64,000 bases of DNA from an uncultured Collinsella sp. (GCA_900540905.1 UQHR01000004.1:1-64000), one strand, 5' to 3'. Positions 18,193 to 26,947 are shown, counted from the first letter of the stretch. The notes: generated by a model not told the origin, from the letters alone. Translations and numbers: made by a program.

Positions 18193-19567
18193 GCCGTCTC
18201 CTCTCTGCGAACGACGCTGCGGCAGACGCGAACGCGCGCGCAACGTCGGGGTTCGCAGGATAGTACACATGCGGGAAGCCCGCCACCAGGGACGGGGTGG
18301 TCGTCATGCACGGCCAGCCCTTGTCGCGCCGGGGCTTCTGCGCCCAGAAGTCGCCGCCCGGGCAGGTGGACTGCCAGTAGTGAAACTCGTGCGCGCGGAT
18401 GCGTGTGCCGCGCGGTCCGTAAAGCCCGTTGCGATGGGAAGTGAGCTCCACGTACCCGAAATGAGACAGCCTTCCTCCGTTCTCGCTTGCGCCCTCAAGG
18501 GCGCCCGCAACAGGCCGGCGCCGCCCCTCGCTATCGGCTATTTCGCGCTGCAGATACAGAAACCCACCGCATTCGGCGACCGTCGGCATGCCGGATTCCA
18601 CCGCGCGCCGCACCGCCTCGCGCATCGGCGCGTTCTCGGAGAGCTGCCGCGCATGGAGCTCCGGGTAGCCGCCCCCCAGATAGAGGGCGCTTGTCCCCCG
18701 GGGCAACTCGCTATCGCACAGGGGGCTGAAAAAGGCCAGCTCGCAACCCAGGTCCTCGAGCGCGCGCAGGTTCTCCTCGTAGTAGAACGAGAACGCCTCG
18801 TCACGCGCGACGGCGACGATGGGACGCGCTCCCGTGATCGGCTCCAACCGGTAAGGTTCCTCGCGGATATCGGGTGCCGTCGCCGCTATTTTGAGCAAGC
18901 GGTCGACGTCGACGCTCTTTTCCACCAGCTCGGCCATCTTGTCGATGCGCGCGGAGAGCTGCTCGACCTCGTCGGCGGTCACAAGCCCCAGATGCCGGCT
19001 TTCGAGCGAGAACGCCTCGTCGGCGGGGATATTCCCCAAAACCGCGACGCCCGTGTGCTTCTCGATCGCAGGCGCCGCGTAGGCGCAGGCAGCGGCGCTC
19101 GTCTTGTTCAGCACGACGCCGCGCACGTTCGCATAAGGCAGGAACTCGGCGATGCCGCGGATTACGGCGGCGAGCGATAAAGATGCCCCGCGCCCGTTCA
19201 CCACTAAAACGACCGGCGTTTCCGTGTCGCGCGCAACCTGGTAGCTGCTCGCGTCGGCCACGCCGGGCGCCATGCCGTCGTAAAAGCCCATGACCCCCTC
19301 GAGCACCGCGACATCCGCGCCCGCGGCGCCGCGTGCGAGCAGGGCGCGCAGCGTCGGGGCGTCGGTGAAGAACCCGTCTAAGTTGCCCGAGCGCGTGCCC
19401 ACGACGCGGCGATGAAAGAGCGGGTCAATGTAGTCGGGGCCGCATTTGAAGGCCGCGCATGCAAGGCCGCGGCGCGCGAGCGCGCGCAGGAGCGCGCACG
19501 TTACGACCGTCTTGCCGCTTCCGCTCGAGGGCGCAGCGACCATGAAGTGCGGGATGGACGTGCTCAT
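18185..19567 (-). CDS. cbiA: Cobyrinate a,c-diamide synthase
   Basis: CbiA amidates the a and c side chains of cobyrinate with glutamine and ATP. The 460-residue protein has P-loop APSSGSGKTVVTCALLR, KCGPDYIDPLFH, EGVMGFYDG, and a C-terminal amidotransferase domain with the cysteine in TVAECGGFLYLQ and the histidine in AHEFHYW. The length matches the family. It starts at ATGA shared with the cbiET stop. Confidence 0.96.
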   Translation of the reverse strand: MSTSIPHFMVAAPSSGSGKTVVTCALLRALARRGLACAAFKCGPDYIDPLFHRRVVGTRSGNLDGFFTDAPTLRALLARGAAGADVAVLEGVMGFYDGMAPGVADASSYQVARDTETPVVLVVNGRGASLSLAAVIRGIAEFLPYANVRGVVLNKTSAAACAYAAPAIEKHTGVAVLGNIPADEAFSLESRHLGLVTADEVEQLSARIDKMAELVEKSVDVDRLLKIAATAPDIREEPYRLEPITGARPIVAVARDEAFSFYYEENLRALEDLGCELAFFSPLCDSELPRGTSALYLGGGYPELHARQLSENAPMREAVRRAVESGMPTVAECGGFLYLQREIADSEGRRRPVAGALEGASENGGRLSHFGYVELTSHRNGLYGPRGTRIRAHEFHYWQSTCPGGDFWAQKPRRDKGWPCMTTTPSLVAGFPHVYYPANPDVARAFASAAASFAERRRHG

Positions 19568-20811
19568 CGGGCGCCGCCTTCCCCACCTGTGCCACGCGCG
19601 CTGACGAGGAACACGGGGTTATGCGCCTTCATAAGATGGTGCGAGCCTACAGCCTCGGCGCGGGCGGCCGACACCTGGCACGCGTCGAACCCCTTAAAGC
19701 GCGAACCCGAGAGGAGCGCGCACGCCTCGGTGAGCGTCTCAACGGTGACGCATGGCACGCACAGGCGAACCTGCGAGTTCTTCTCGAGCGCCGCCTCCAC
19801 GATGGAGGGAAGCTCGCCCGCGCTCCCGCCGACGAACACGGCGTCGGGGACGGGCAGTTTCGCAAGCGCTTCGGGGGCGACACCGGGGACCGCATGCACG
19901 TTGCCGCACCCGAATGCATCCGCGTTCTCTCGGATGAGCCGCACGCCGGCCGCGTTGCGCTCGACCGCCCATACCGACCCCGCTCGCGCGACGAGCGCCG
20001 CCTCGATCGACACGCTCCCCGTGCCGGCGCCGACGTCCCACACGGTGTCGGTAGCGGTAAGGCGCAGCTTCGCGAGCGCGACGGCGCGCACCTCCTGCTT
20101 GGTCATGGGAACGTCGCCGCGGATGAAGAGCTCGTCGGGAATGCCCGAGGAAGCGTACGGCCAGCGGGAGCTCGCAGCGCCGCCTGCGAACTCGATAAGC
20201 ATCACGTTCAAGTCGTCGAACGTCTGACCTGCAATTTCACTTGCGGTCGCGCAGGTGATGCGCTCGTCGGGGTACGACAGGCGCTCGGCCACCGTCACGC
20301 GCGCGTCCCCGAAGCCCGCCTGCACAAGCACGCCCGAAAGCCGCGAGGGGTCTTCCCCGCCCGACGTGACGAGGAAGAGCTCACCTGCGCGCTCGGCCTC
20401 GGCCGCGATGTCGCACGCCACGCCGTGAGCGCTCGCGAAGCGCCAATCCTGCCATGGACACGCGAGGCGCGCGGCGAGATACGACGCTGAGCTTATGCCG
20501 GGAATGACGCGCACGTCCACCTGCGCGTCGCCGGAGAGCGCCTCCACCAGGCGGCGTGCGCCGCTGAACAGCCCCACATCGCCCGTCATCACGACCACGG
20601 CGCGCTGCCACGACGCCGCATCGGTGAGTGCGGCGACGATGTCCGCCGTCTTCACGAGCTCGCATCTCACCACGCCGTGCGGCACGTCGATGCCGACAAG
20701 CGCGCGATGAGCGCCGATGACCACGTCGGCGATGTCGATCGCGTCGAGCGCCGCGCGCGAGAGCAAGTCGGGGTTTCCGGGCCCCGCCCCGATGATCGTT
20801 ACCTTTCGCAT
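19564..20811 (-). CDS. cbiET: CbiE-CbiT fusion: C5 methyltransferase and C15 methyltransferase/decarboxylase
   Basis: The N-terminal half (VTIIGAGPGNPDLLS, VVMTGDVGLFSGARRLVE, VIPGISSASYLAARL) is a CbiE tetrapyrrole methylase acting on cobalt-precorrin-7. The C-terminal half is CbiT, a Rossmann SAM methyltransferase (GDVPMTKQEVRAVALAKL, WDVGAGTGSVSIEAAL) that methylates C15 and decarboxylates the C12 side chain. The fusion has the CobL order and totals 415 residues. The ATG at 20811 overlaps the cbiH stop by 13 nt. An upstream frame of about 105 codons is a shadow of cbiH. Confidence 0.94.
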   Translation of the reverse strand: MRKVTIIGAGPGNPDLLSRAALDAIDIADVVIGAHRALVGIDVPHGVVRCELVKTADIVAALTDAASWQRAVVVMTGDVGLFSGARRLVEALSGDAQVDVRVIPGISSASYLAARLACPWQDWRFASAHGVACDIAAEAERAGELFLVTSGGEDPSRLSGVLVQAGFGDARVTVAERLSYPDERITCATASEIAGQTFDDLNVMLIEFAGGAASSRWPYASSGIPDELFIRGDVPMTKQEVRAVALAKLRLTATDTVWDVGAGTGSVSIEAALVARAGSVWAVERNAAGVRLIRENADAFGCGNVHAVPGVAPEALAKLPVPDAVFVGGSAGELPSIVEAALEKNSQVRLCVPCVTVETLTEACALLSGSRFKGFDACQVSAARAEAVGSHHLMKAHNPVFLVSARGTGGEGGAR

Positions 20812-21545
20812 GGAATCTCCCGATACCCGCGCGGCGTGACCATACGGCCGCCCACGCGCTTCGTGTCCGCGTTGCCGACGAATACGGTGGTGAACATGTC
20901 GGCGTCGAACTCCCCCAGCTCGGAGAGCCTGCACATGCCCGACTGCTGCCCATCGCGCCCGATGTTGCGTACCCAGCCGCAGAGCGTGTCGGGGGCCTTC
21001 CATTCGAGCAAAATCTTCGCCGCGCGCGAGAGCCTGTCGGCGCGCTTTCTGCTGCGCGGGTTGTACAAACAGATGCAGAAGTCGGCGCTCGCCACGGCGG
21101 CGAGCCTGCGCTCGATGACCTCCCACGGCATGAGCAGGTCGGAGAGCGACACGACCGCGAAGTCGTGGGCAAGCGGGGCGCCGAGCACCGCCGACCCGCT
21201 CTGAGCCGCGGTGGCCCCGGCGATAACTTCCACGTCTACATCGGGGTAGTCCTCCGCAAGCTCCAGCACGGGGCTCGCCATGCCGTACACGCCCGCGTCA
21301 CCGCTGCACACGAGCGCCACGGCTTCTCCGCTCTGCGCGCGCGAAAGCGCCAGACGGCACCGTTCGACCTCGTGCATCATCGGCGTCGCGAGATGCGCCG
21401 CGTCGGGCACGGCGGCGAGCGCGAGCTCCACGTATTTCGTGTACCCCACAACGATGTCGGCTGCCTCGAGCGCGCGCCGAGCCGCAATCGTCATGCCGTC
21501 GGGGCCACCCGGGCCAATCCCCACCACGAAGAGCTTTCCCATCAC
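20799..21545 (-). CDS. cbiH: Cobalt-factor III / precorrin-3B C17-methyltransferase
   Basis: CbiH methylates C17 and drives ring contraction in the anaerobic pathway. The 248-residue product has KLFVVGIGPGGPDGMT, ALVCSGDAGVYGMASPVLE, VEVIAGATAAQSGSAVLGAP and LCGWVRNIGRDGQ, all typical of CobJ/CbiH. The ligand region appears complete. It overlaps cbiG by ATGA and cbiET by 13 nt. Confidence 0.95.
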   Translation of the reverse strand: MMGKLFVVGIGPGGPDGMTIAARRALEAADIVVGYTKYVELALAAVPDAAHLATPMMHEVERCRLALSRAQSGEAVALVCSGDAGVYGMASPVLELAEDYPDVDVEVIAGATAAQSGSAVLGAPLAHDFAVVSLSDLLMPWEVIERRLAAVASADFCICLYNPRSRKRADRLSRAAKILLEWKAPDTLCGWVRNIGRDGQQSGMCRLSELGEFDADMFTTVFVGNADTKRVGGRMVTPRGYREIPCER

Positions 21546-22675
21546 CGCTCCTTAAACGAAAGTTCGATAGTTACCTTGGAAAACGCGACGGTCACGCCGC
21601 CGTGAGCGAGCTTCGGGAAGATAAGTTTGCCCCCGCCCGCGAGCGCTGCGCGCTCGCACACGTTGTCGACCCCCACCGTCGCGCGTACAAAATCAGATGG
21701 CGAAACACTGCCTTCGACCTGCGACAACTCCTCTGCGGAATACGTCGCAAGCGGGATATTGCGCGCGCGGCAGAAGGCGAGCAGACCCTCCTCGTGCGCC
21801 TTCACGTCGATCGTCGCCACCTCGCGCACGGCCGAAGGCGAGATACCCGCCAGCCCGCACGCGAGAAGAAACGCCTCCCCGATCGCTTCGGTGCACGCAC
21901 CGCGACGGCACCCTATGCCCGCAACGATGCAGGGCACGACAAGGCGAAGCGGCTCGCGCGAAGGCGCCTGCGCCCGCACGCCCGCCGGCTTCCCCGTCTC
22001 ACCGGCGGGCACGACCTCGCCCGTTGTCTCCGCCGCGCGAACGCACGCACCTGCATTCGCGCCAGCGAACGGCGACACGACGATATCGGCCCGTGCGCGG
22101 TCGGACGCAATGTCAACCCCCTCAGGCGGCTGTCCCAAAATCGGCATGTCGGAATAGAGCGCCACGCGCCCACCCGAAAGCAGCCGCGCCGACACTCGCT
22201 TGATGGCCTCGGGATTCGAAACGGCGAGCCCCGCACAGCGCGCCCACGAATCCACCGCCCACACGCCGCGGACGTCGGTCGCCGTGGTGATGACGGGGAT
22301 GGCCCCTGCCACGCGTGCCACGGTTTGCGAAAGCTCGTTCGCACCGCCCAAATGCCCCGACAAAAGCGGGACGGCAAAGCGCCCCGCCTCGTCGATCACC
22401 ACAACCGCGGAATCGTTTGCCTTCGAGGCGACATGTGGCGCGATCGCCCGCACGGCGATGCCCGCCGCGCCCACGAACAGGAGCGCGTCCGACGCTTCCC
22501 ACGCGTGCGCCGTCCATGCGCGCAGGTCGGCCTTCCCCTCGCCGAACCCGCGCGAAACGGAAACATCCCAGCCAGGGTCATCTTCACCTGTCTGCGCGCA
22601 ATCGGAAAGCGCGCTTGCGGTGCGCTCCGCCAACGCATACCCCCTCTCAGTGAACGCTATGCAGGAAACCCTCAT
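21542..22675 (-). CDS. cbiG: Cobalt-precorrin-5A hydrolase
   Basis: CbiG opens the delta-lactone of cobalt-precorrin-5A and releases acetaldehyde, a step specific to the anaerobic route. The 377-residue protein has the N-terminal LLFVGAAGIAVRAIAPHV and PLLSGHLGGANELSQTVA, and the C-terminal GIGCRRGACTEAIGEAFL and LATIDVKAHEEGL-type region (VATIDVKAHEEGLLAF). The linker between the halves is long and rich in G, A and E. It starts right after the cbiL remnant. Confidence 0.95.
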   Translation of the reverse strand: MRVSCIAFTERGYALAERTASALSDCAQTGEDDPGWDVSVSRGFGEGKADLRAWTAHAWEASDALLFVGAAGIAVRAIAPHVASKANDSAVVVIDEAGRFAVPLLSGHLGGANELSQTVARVAGAIPVITTATDVRGVWAVDSWARCAGLAVSNPEAIKRVSARLLSGGRVALYSDMPILGQPPEGVDIASDRARADIVVSPFAGANAGACVRAAETTGEVVPAGETGKPAGVRAQAPSREPLRLVVPCIVAGIGCRRGACTEAIGEAFLLACGLAGISPSAVREVATIDVKAHEEGLLAFCRARNIPLATYSAEELSQVEGSVSPSDFVRATVGVDNVCERAALAGGGKLIFPKLAHGGVTVAFSKVTIELSFKER

Positions 22676-22909
22676 CTAGCGCACCACCATCGTCGAGAAG
22701 TAGCTGCCCCGATCGGGCACATCGTCGAGCGAGCGGTACACGCGCTCGCCCGGAAGCCCACAGTCCTCTACGAGCTCGGCACCGTCGAAGGCGCCCTCCT
22801 CGCGAAGGATGCGCTTCGTATCCGCAAGCGAGCGGCGCGCCTTCATGACCACCTTCGTCCCCGGCCAGCCGATTGCGCGGCGCACCCCGCACAGCACGCC
22901 TTTACTCAT
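22676..22909 (-). pseudogene. cbiL: Internally deleted precorrin-2 C20-methyltransferase (CbiL)
   Basis: A 77-codon frame starts MSKGVLCGV, like a CbiL N-terminus, and then passes abruptly through RRAIGWPG into what reads as the last 60 or so residues of CbiL (TKVVMKARRSL, LVEDCGLPGERVYRSLDD, SYFSTMVVR). CbiL is normally about 230 residues, so roughly 150 codons, including the SAM-binding core and active site, are missing while the reading frame is kept. The start still overlaps the cbiD stop and the stop abuts cbiG, so the deletion is inside an otherwise normal operon slot. Assignment rests on the C-terminal pattern and position. Confidence 0.75.
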
Positions 22910-24086
22910 ACGTCGCCCCCAATTCCCCGATAACTGCATCGGCGCCCGACGTGCGGAAAAGCTCGCGGCGCTCGGCGTCGAACACGACCGCGGCGATGTC
23001 GCATGCGCCCGCCGCGCGGCGGCGCAACCTGTCCTCGATTGCCGCAGCGAGCGAGGCACGCGCAGCGTCTCCCACGCCGGCGGCCTCGATCACCTCGAGC
23101 GCCGCCGTGGTCGTGACCGACGACATGATCTCGCGCACGGTCTTCGCGCCCGCGCCGGCCAAGGCCGCGTGGGCGGCCAGAATCTCCGCGCGGCAGTCGG
23201 CGGTACGCGAATGGGTGTCCATGATGCCGCCCGCGACCTTCACCAGCTTGCCGATGTGTCCCACAAGAAGGACATTGGTAAATCCCTCGCGAACGCAGCA
23301 ATCAATCGCATCGCCCACGAAGTTGGAGATGAAGACCACCGGCGCACCGTTTAGGTGGAAATGCCCCGAGATGAACTGCGCGCCGTAGTTGCCAGGCGTG
23401 AGCACGACTCCGCGCCGCCCCATAGCCGCATGCTGCCGGATCTCGAGCTCGATGCTGTCGCGCAAGGCAGCGAGGCTGCGCGGCTCGACAATGCCCGTCG
23501 TGCCCAGGATGGAGATGCCGTCCTCTATCCCCAGGTGCGGGTTGAAGGTCTTTTCGGCAAGGGCAACACCCTCGGGTACCGAAATCGTCACAGCAATGTT
23601 TCCAGAAAAGCCGTGCGCGGCGCACACCTCGCGCACCGCCGAAGTGATCATCGCGCGCGGCGTCGCGTTGATGGCGGCCGCCCCCACCGGCTGCTCGAGC
23701 CCGGGCAACGTCACGCGCCCCACGCCCACGCCGCCATCGATGGAAACTTCCGATTCGCGCGCGGACACGCCCTTGCTGCCCGCAGTGCCCGTGCCCGACC
23801 CCGCATGTTCCACGCGCGCGTACACGAGCACGCCGTCGGTCACATCGGCATCGTCGCCTGCGTCCTTTCGCACGGCGCACTGGGCGCACCCCTCGCCGAT
23901 GCATGCGTCGACCACGTTCGCCTCGACGGGCAGCCCGCCGGGGGTAACGATCGACACGCGGCCGACGGGCTTTCGTGACAAGAGCATCTCGCAGGCCGCC
24001 TTCGCCGCGAGCGCGGCGCAGCTCCCCGTGGTATAGCCGCAGCGCAGGCGGGTCGTCCCGGTATATATGTAGTGCTCGAAGGCCAC
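22902..24086 (-). CDS. cbiD: Cobalt-precorrin-5B C1-methyltransferase
   Basis: CbiD methylates C1 in the anaerobic pathway. The 394-residue product opens with RLRCGYTTGSCAALAAKAA, the CbiD hallmark, and carries AAINATPRAMITSAVRE, ILGTTGIVEPRS, LTPGNYGAQF and VGHIGKLVKVAGGIMDTHS. The GTG start at 24086 lies 1 nt after the cbiF stop; upstream codons in this frame overlap cbiF only. It overlaps the cbiL remnant by 8 nt. Confidence 0.95.
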   Translation of the reverse strand: MAFEHYIYTGTTRLRCGYTTGSCAALAAKAACEMLLSRKPVGRVSIVTPGGLPVEANVVDACIGEGCAQCAVRKDAGDDADVTDGVLVYARVEHAGSGTGTAGSKGVSARESEVSIDGGVGVGRVTLPGLEQPVGAAAINATPRAMITSAVREVCAAHGFSGNIAVTISVPEGVALAEKTFNPHLGIEDGISILGTTGIVEPRSLAALRDSIELEIRQHAAMGRRGVVLTPGNYGAQFISGHFHLNGAPVVFISNFVGDAIDCCVREGFTNVLLVGHIGKLVKVAGGIMDTHSRTADCRAEILAAHAALAGAGAKTVREIMSSVTTTAALEVIEAAGVGDAARASLAAAIEDRLRRRAAGACDIAAVVFDAERRELFRTSGADAVIGELGATYE

Positions 24087-24087
24087 G

Positions 24088-24879
24088 CTAGCTGCTCGCC
24101 TTCCGATACCCCGTGGCAAACGAAGGGTCGTAAAGCTTGCTGCGCTCGTACGACTCCGCTTGCGCGCCGTCGTGCGCAAGCCCGCCGCGAGCTCCGAGCA
24201 CGCGGCCCACCACCACGAGCGCCGTGCGGTCGATGCCCTCTCGCGCGCCCGCGTCGGCGAGCGTGCCCACTGTGCATCGCACCACGCGCTCCTCAGGCCA
24301 GGTCGCCTTGTACACGAGCGCCGCCGGCTCGTCGGAGCTGCGGCCCGCGGCCAAAAGCTCGGCGGAAAGCTCGGCGAGCATACCCGAGCTCAGGAAGATG
24401 ACCATAGTCGAGCCGCTTTCCGCCATGGTGCGCATGCCCTCGCCCGCGGGCATGGGGGTGCGCCCGGAAAGCCGCGTGATCACGACCGACTGGCTGATTC
24501 CCGGCAGCGTGTATTCCTGGCGAAGCGCCGCCGCGGCACCGCAAAAGCTCGACACGCCGGGCACCACCTCGTAGTCCACGCCGCGCGCGTCGAGTGCGTC
24601 CATCTGCTCCTGGATGGCGCCGTACAGGCACGGGTCACCCGTGTGCAGGCGCACCACTTCCTCGCCCCGCGCATCCGCCGCACACATCACGTCGAGCACT
24701 TCCTCCAAGGTCATGTGCGCGCTGTCGTAGACGACGCAGGATTCCTTGCAATCGGCGAGCAGCTCGGGGTTCACAAGGCTCCCCGCCCAAACGACCACGT
24801 CGGCCGCGCGCAGAAAGCGCGCCCCGCGCAGCGTGATAAGGTCGGCGGCGCCCGAGCCTGCGCCAACGATATGAATCAT
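24088..24879 (-). CDS. cbiF: Cobalt-precorrin-4 C11-methyltransferase
   Basis: CbiF methylates C11. The 263-residue protein starts MIHIVGAGSGAADLITLRG and has VVWAGSLVNPELL, VRLHTGDPCLYGAIQEQMD, YEVVPGVSSFCGAAAAL and LPGISQSVVITRLSGRTPMP, a textbook CobM/CbiF. The ATG at 24879 follows aagggaagg. It is the first gene of the minus-strand operon. Its upstream region (24880-25010) shows no riboswitch or clear promoter on that strand. Confidence 0.96.
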   Translation of the reverse strand: MIHIVGAGSGAADLITLRGARFLRAADVVVWAGSLVNPELLADCKESCVVYDSAHMTLEEVLDVMCAADARGEEVVRLHTGDPCLYGAIQEQMDALDARGVDYEVVPGVSSFCGAAAALRQEYTLPGISQSVVITRLSGRTPMPAGEGMRTMAESGSTMVIFLSSGMLAELSAELLAAGRSSDEPAALVYKATWPEERVVRCTVGTLADAGAREGIDRTALVVVGRVLGARGGLAHDGAQAESYERSKLYDPSFATGYRKASS

Positions 24880-25010
24880 CCGAGCCTTCCCTTCCCGTTT
24901 CTCATCGCAACCGTTTACGCCGCCCTTCGCACAGCGGGCAAAACACGGCGCCCGCAGCGGCAATCGGCGCAAATACGCAGGCAGGAGGCGCAATGCCGCC
25001 CGCCCTGGCT

Positions 25011-25039
25011 TTGACACGTTCACAAGTGCCCACTATGAT
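25011..25039 (+). promoter_or_regulatory. Sigma70-type promoter of the cbiK-btuFCD unit
   Basis: A perfect TTGACA at 25011-25016 is separated by 17 nt from TATGAT at 25034-25039. Transcription would start near 25046, just before the riboswitch. Confidence 0.8.
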
Positions 25040-25109
25040 AGTAAAAGATTCGGCAACGAGCATATGACAATCGGATAAAAGGAAATGACCGGCGCGGCGC
25101 CCGCACAGC

Positions 25110-25245
25110 CCGCGCTGGCTTGCGGAGGGAACCAGGTGGGAATCCTGGGCAAGGGACATTACTGTATAGGACGCGCGGGCGAACTGCCTCGCGCCCCAAG
25201 CCAGACTGCTTCGCCTTTTCCTCACGGCATCGCCGTGGCGTTAGC
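25110..25245 (+). promoter_or_regulatory. Cobalamin riboswitch
   Basis: The aptamer pattern is clear: gagggaaccaggtgggaatc, ctgggcaagggacattactg and ccaagccagactgc follow in the order and spacing of the adenosylcobalamin riboswitch. A hairpin, cacggcatcgccgtg (25223-25237), matches the downstream kissing-loop arm. It should repress the cbiK and transporter genes when cobalamin is present. It is oriented toward the plus-strand unit only. Confidence 0.9.
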
Positions 25246-25252
25246 TCCTTGT

Positions 25253-25276
25253 GAACCCCGAGGGGTGCGCTTTTCT
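25253..25276 (+). terminator. Possible riboswitch-controlled terminator
   Basis: A small hairpin, accccgaggggt, precedes gcgcttttcttt. It lies between the aptamer and the cbiK ribosome binding site and could be the expression platform. The stem is short and the assignment tentative. Confidence 0.35.
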
Positions 25277-25338
25277 TTCGCTTGTGCCGACAAGCAACTG
25301 TCGCCGGGGGACCGGCAAACCGAGGAAAGGAAAAAACC

Positions 25339-26265
25339 ATGTCCGACCAGATGTCACGCCGCGGCTTCATGGGCGCCGCAGCAACCGGAGCCGTCGCGCT
25401 CGCCGGATTCGCGCTCGCGGGCTGCTCCAGCACCTCCGCGAGTTCCGAGAAATCGAGCGAAAAGGAGAAGGCCGTGAAGCCGGTCATCCTCGTCACGAGC
25501 TTCGGCACGAGCTACAACGACTCGCGCCACATCACCATCGGCGCCATCGAAGACGCTATCCGCGAGAAGTACTGGCAGGACTACGACATCCGCCGCGCCT
25601 TCACCGCGCAGATCATCATCGATAAGCTGAAGAAGCGCGACGGCATCACGATCGACAACATGACCGAGGCGCTCGACCGCTGCGTGGAAGACGGCGTGAA
25701 GGAAATCGTCGTGCAGCCGACGCATCTCATGTGTGGCCTGGAATACACCGACGTGAAAGACGAGCTCGACAAGTACGCCGACAAGTTCGACAAAATCTCG
25801 CTCGGCGACCCGCTGCTCACCTCCGACGACGACTACAAGAAGGTGGCCGCAGCCATTAAGGAGAACATGGCGTCCTTCGACGACGGCAAGACGGCGCTGT
25901 GCCTCATGGGCCACGGCACCGAAGCCGATTCCAACGCCGACTATGCCAAGATGCAGGAAGTGTTCAAGAACGAGGGCTTGACGCAGTTCTTCGTCGGCAC
26001 CGTCGAGGCTGAACCGACCTGCGAGGATGTTATCGCCGCCGCGAGCGCCGCAGGCTACAAGAAGGCCGTGCTCGCGCCGTTCATGGTGGTCGCGGGCGAC
26101 CACGCGAACAACGACATGGCAGACGAGACCGACCCCGACAGCTGGGCTGCGAAGTTCGTGGCCGCCGGCTTCGAAGTGACGTGCCTGCTCCAGGGTCTGG
26201 GACAGAACGTCGCGGTCGACGACATCTACGTCTCGCACGTGGACGACGCCATCGCCAAGCTGTAA
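25339..26265 (+). CDS. cbiK: Exported CbiK-type sirohydrochlorin cobaltochelatase, lipoprotein
   Basis: CbiK inserts cobalt into sirohydrochlorin. The 308-residue product opens with a twin-arginine-like SRRGFMG and a lipobox LAGC (residues about 27-30), so the mature protein should sit outside the membrane on a lipid anchor. The chelatase domain shows ILVTSFGTSYNDSR, VVQPTHLMCGLEY and LCLMGHGTEADSNADY, with histidines expected at the metal site. Periplasmic CbiK is known in Desulfovibrio; an exported form encoded beside a BtuFCD importer suggests cobalt or tetrapyrrole handling outside the cell rather than the usual cytosolic step. The ATG follows gaggaaagg. The riboswitch lies directly upstream. 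Confidence 0.88.
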   Translation: MSDQMSRRGFMGAAATGAVALAGFALAGCSSTSASSEKSSEKEKAVKPVILVTSFGTSYNDSRHITIGAIEDAIREKYWQDYDIRRAFTAQIIIDKLKKRDGITIDNMTEALDRCVEDGVKEIVVQPTHLMCGLEYTDVKDELDKYADKFDKISLGDPLLTSDDDYKKVAAAIKENMASFDDGKTALCLMGHGTEADSNADYAKMQEVFKNEGLTQFFVGTVEAEPTCEDVIAAASAAGYKKAVLAPFMVVAGDHANNDMADETDPDSWAAKFVAAGFEVTCLLQGLGQNVAVDDIYVSHVDDAIAKL

Positions 26266-26301
26266 ACTCGCCGCGCACGGGGGCGCCGGTCGCGTCCCCG
26301 T

Positions 26302-26346
26302 GCAACGGGCATGCGCCTTCCCCGACTGACGGCGCATGCCCGTTGC
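26302..26346 (+). other. Strong hairpin between cbiK and the next lipoprotein gene
   Basis: Perfect 16-bp arms, gcaacgggcatgcgcc and its complement, flank a 13-nt loop. A shorter GC hairpin (gcacgggg with ccccgtgc) immediately precedes it. No T-run follows, so it may set mRNA stability or partial readthrough rather than full termination. Confidence 0.6.
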
Positions 26347-26409
26347 ATTCGCATCCCGCCCGCCCACCGCACGGCGCGGACGGTCGAAGCGATTGAAAGG
26401 AACCCCTCC

Positions 26410-26943
26410 ATGTTGAAGAAAACCCTCGCCTTCGCCCTATCGGCGGCGCTTTTCGCGTTCTCGCTCGCCGGCTGCGGCGGAAATTCAATCGACAGCGCAA
26501 AGGCAAGCGATGCCGATTCCCAGGAAAAGACCGAACAGGCGGCCGATGCGCCCGAGGGCGCAAGCGCTGCCCCCATCACCGCCGACAAGGTGGCCGACGG
26601 CACCTATCCGATCACCGTAGATTCCAGCTCGAACATGTTCAGGATTGTGGACGCCCAGCTCATCGTGGAAAACGGCTCCATGCACTGCGTGATGACGCTT
26701 TCCGGCACGGGCTACGGCAAGCTCTTCATGGGCACGGGCGACGAGGCTGCCGCCGCGAGCGAGGCCGACTTCATCCCCTATGTGGAAAACGCGGAAGGCA
26801 AGTACACCTACGACGTGCCCGTTGAAGCGCTCGACGAGGACACCGCCTGCGCCGCGTGGAGCATTAAAAGGGAGCGGTGGTACGACCGCACGCTCGTATT
26901 CGAATCCGCCGGCGTCGATCTGCGCGCCGACGAGCTGAAGTAA
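26410..26943 (+). CDS. Small lipoprotein of a corrinoid uptake locus, unknown function
   Basis: The 177-residue product has a signal peptide with lipobox SLAGC near residue 22, an acidic, alanine-rich linker, and one compact domain starting DGTYPITVDSSSNMF and containing VMTLSGTGYGKLFMGTGDEA. The layout resembles small beta-sandwich modules found with Gram-positive iron or heme uptake proteins, and it is weakly similar in pattern to the N-terminal module of the next gene product. A role in holding substrate at the surface for the importer is inferred only from position. It starts at ATG 26410 after gaaagga; the following gene begins 4 nt after its stop. Confidence 0.8.
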   Translation: MLKKTLAFALSAALFAFSLAGCGGNSIDSAKASDADSQEKTEQAADAPEGASAAPITADKVADGTYPITVDSSSNMFRIVDAQLIVENGSMHCVMTLSGTGYGKLFMGTGDEAAAASEADFIPYVENAEGKYTYDVPVEALDEDTACAAWSIKRERWYDRTLVFESAGVDLRADELK

Positions 26944-26947
26944 CGCC

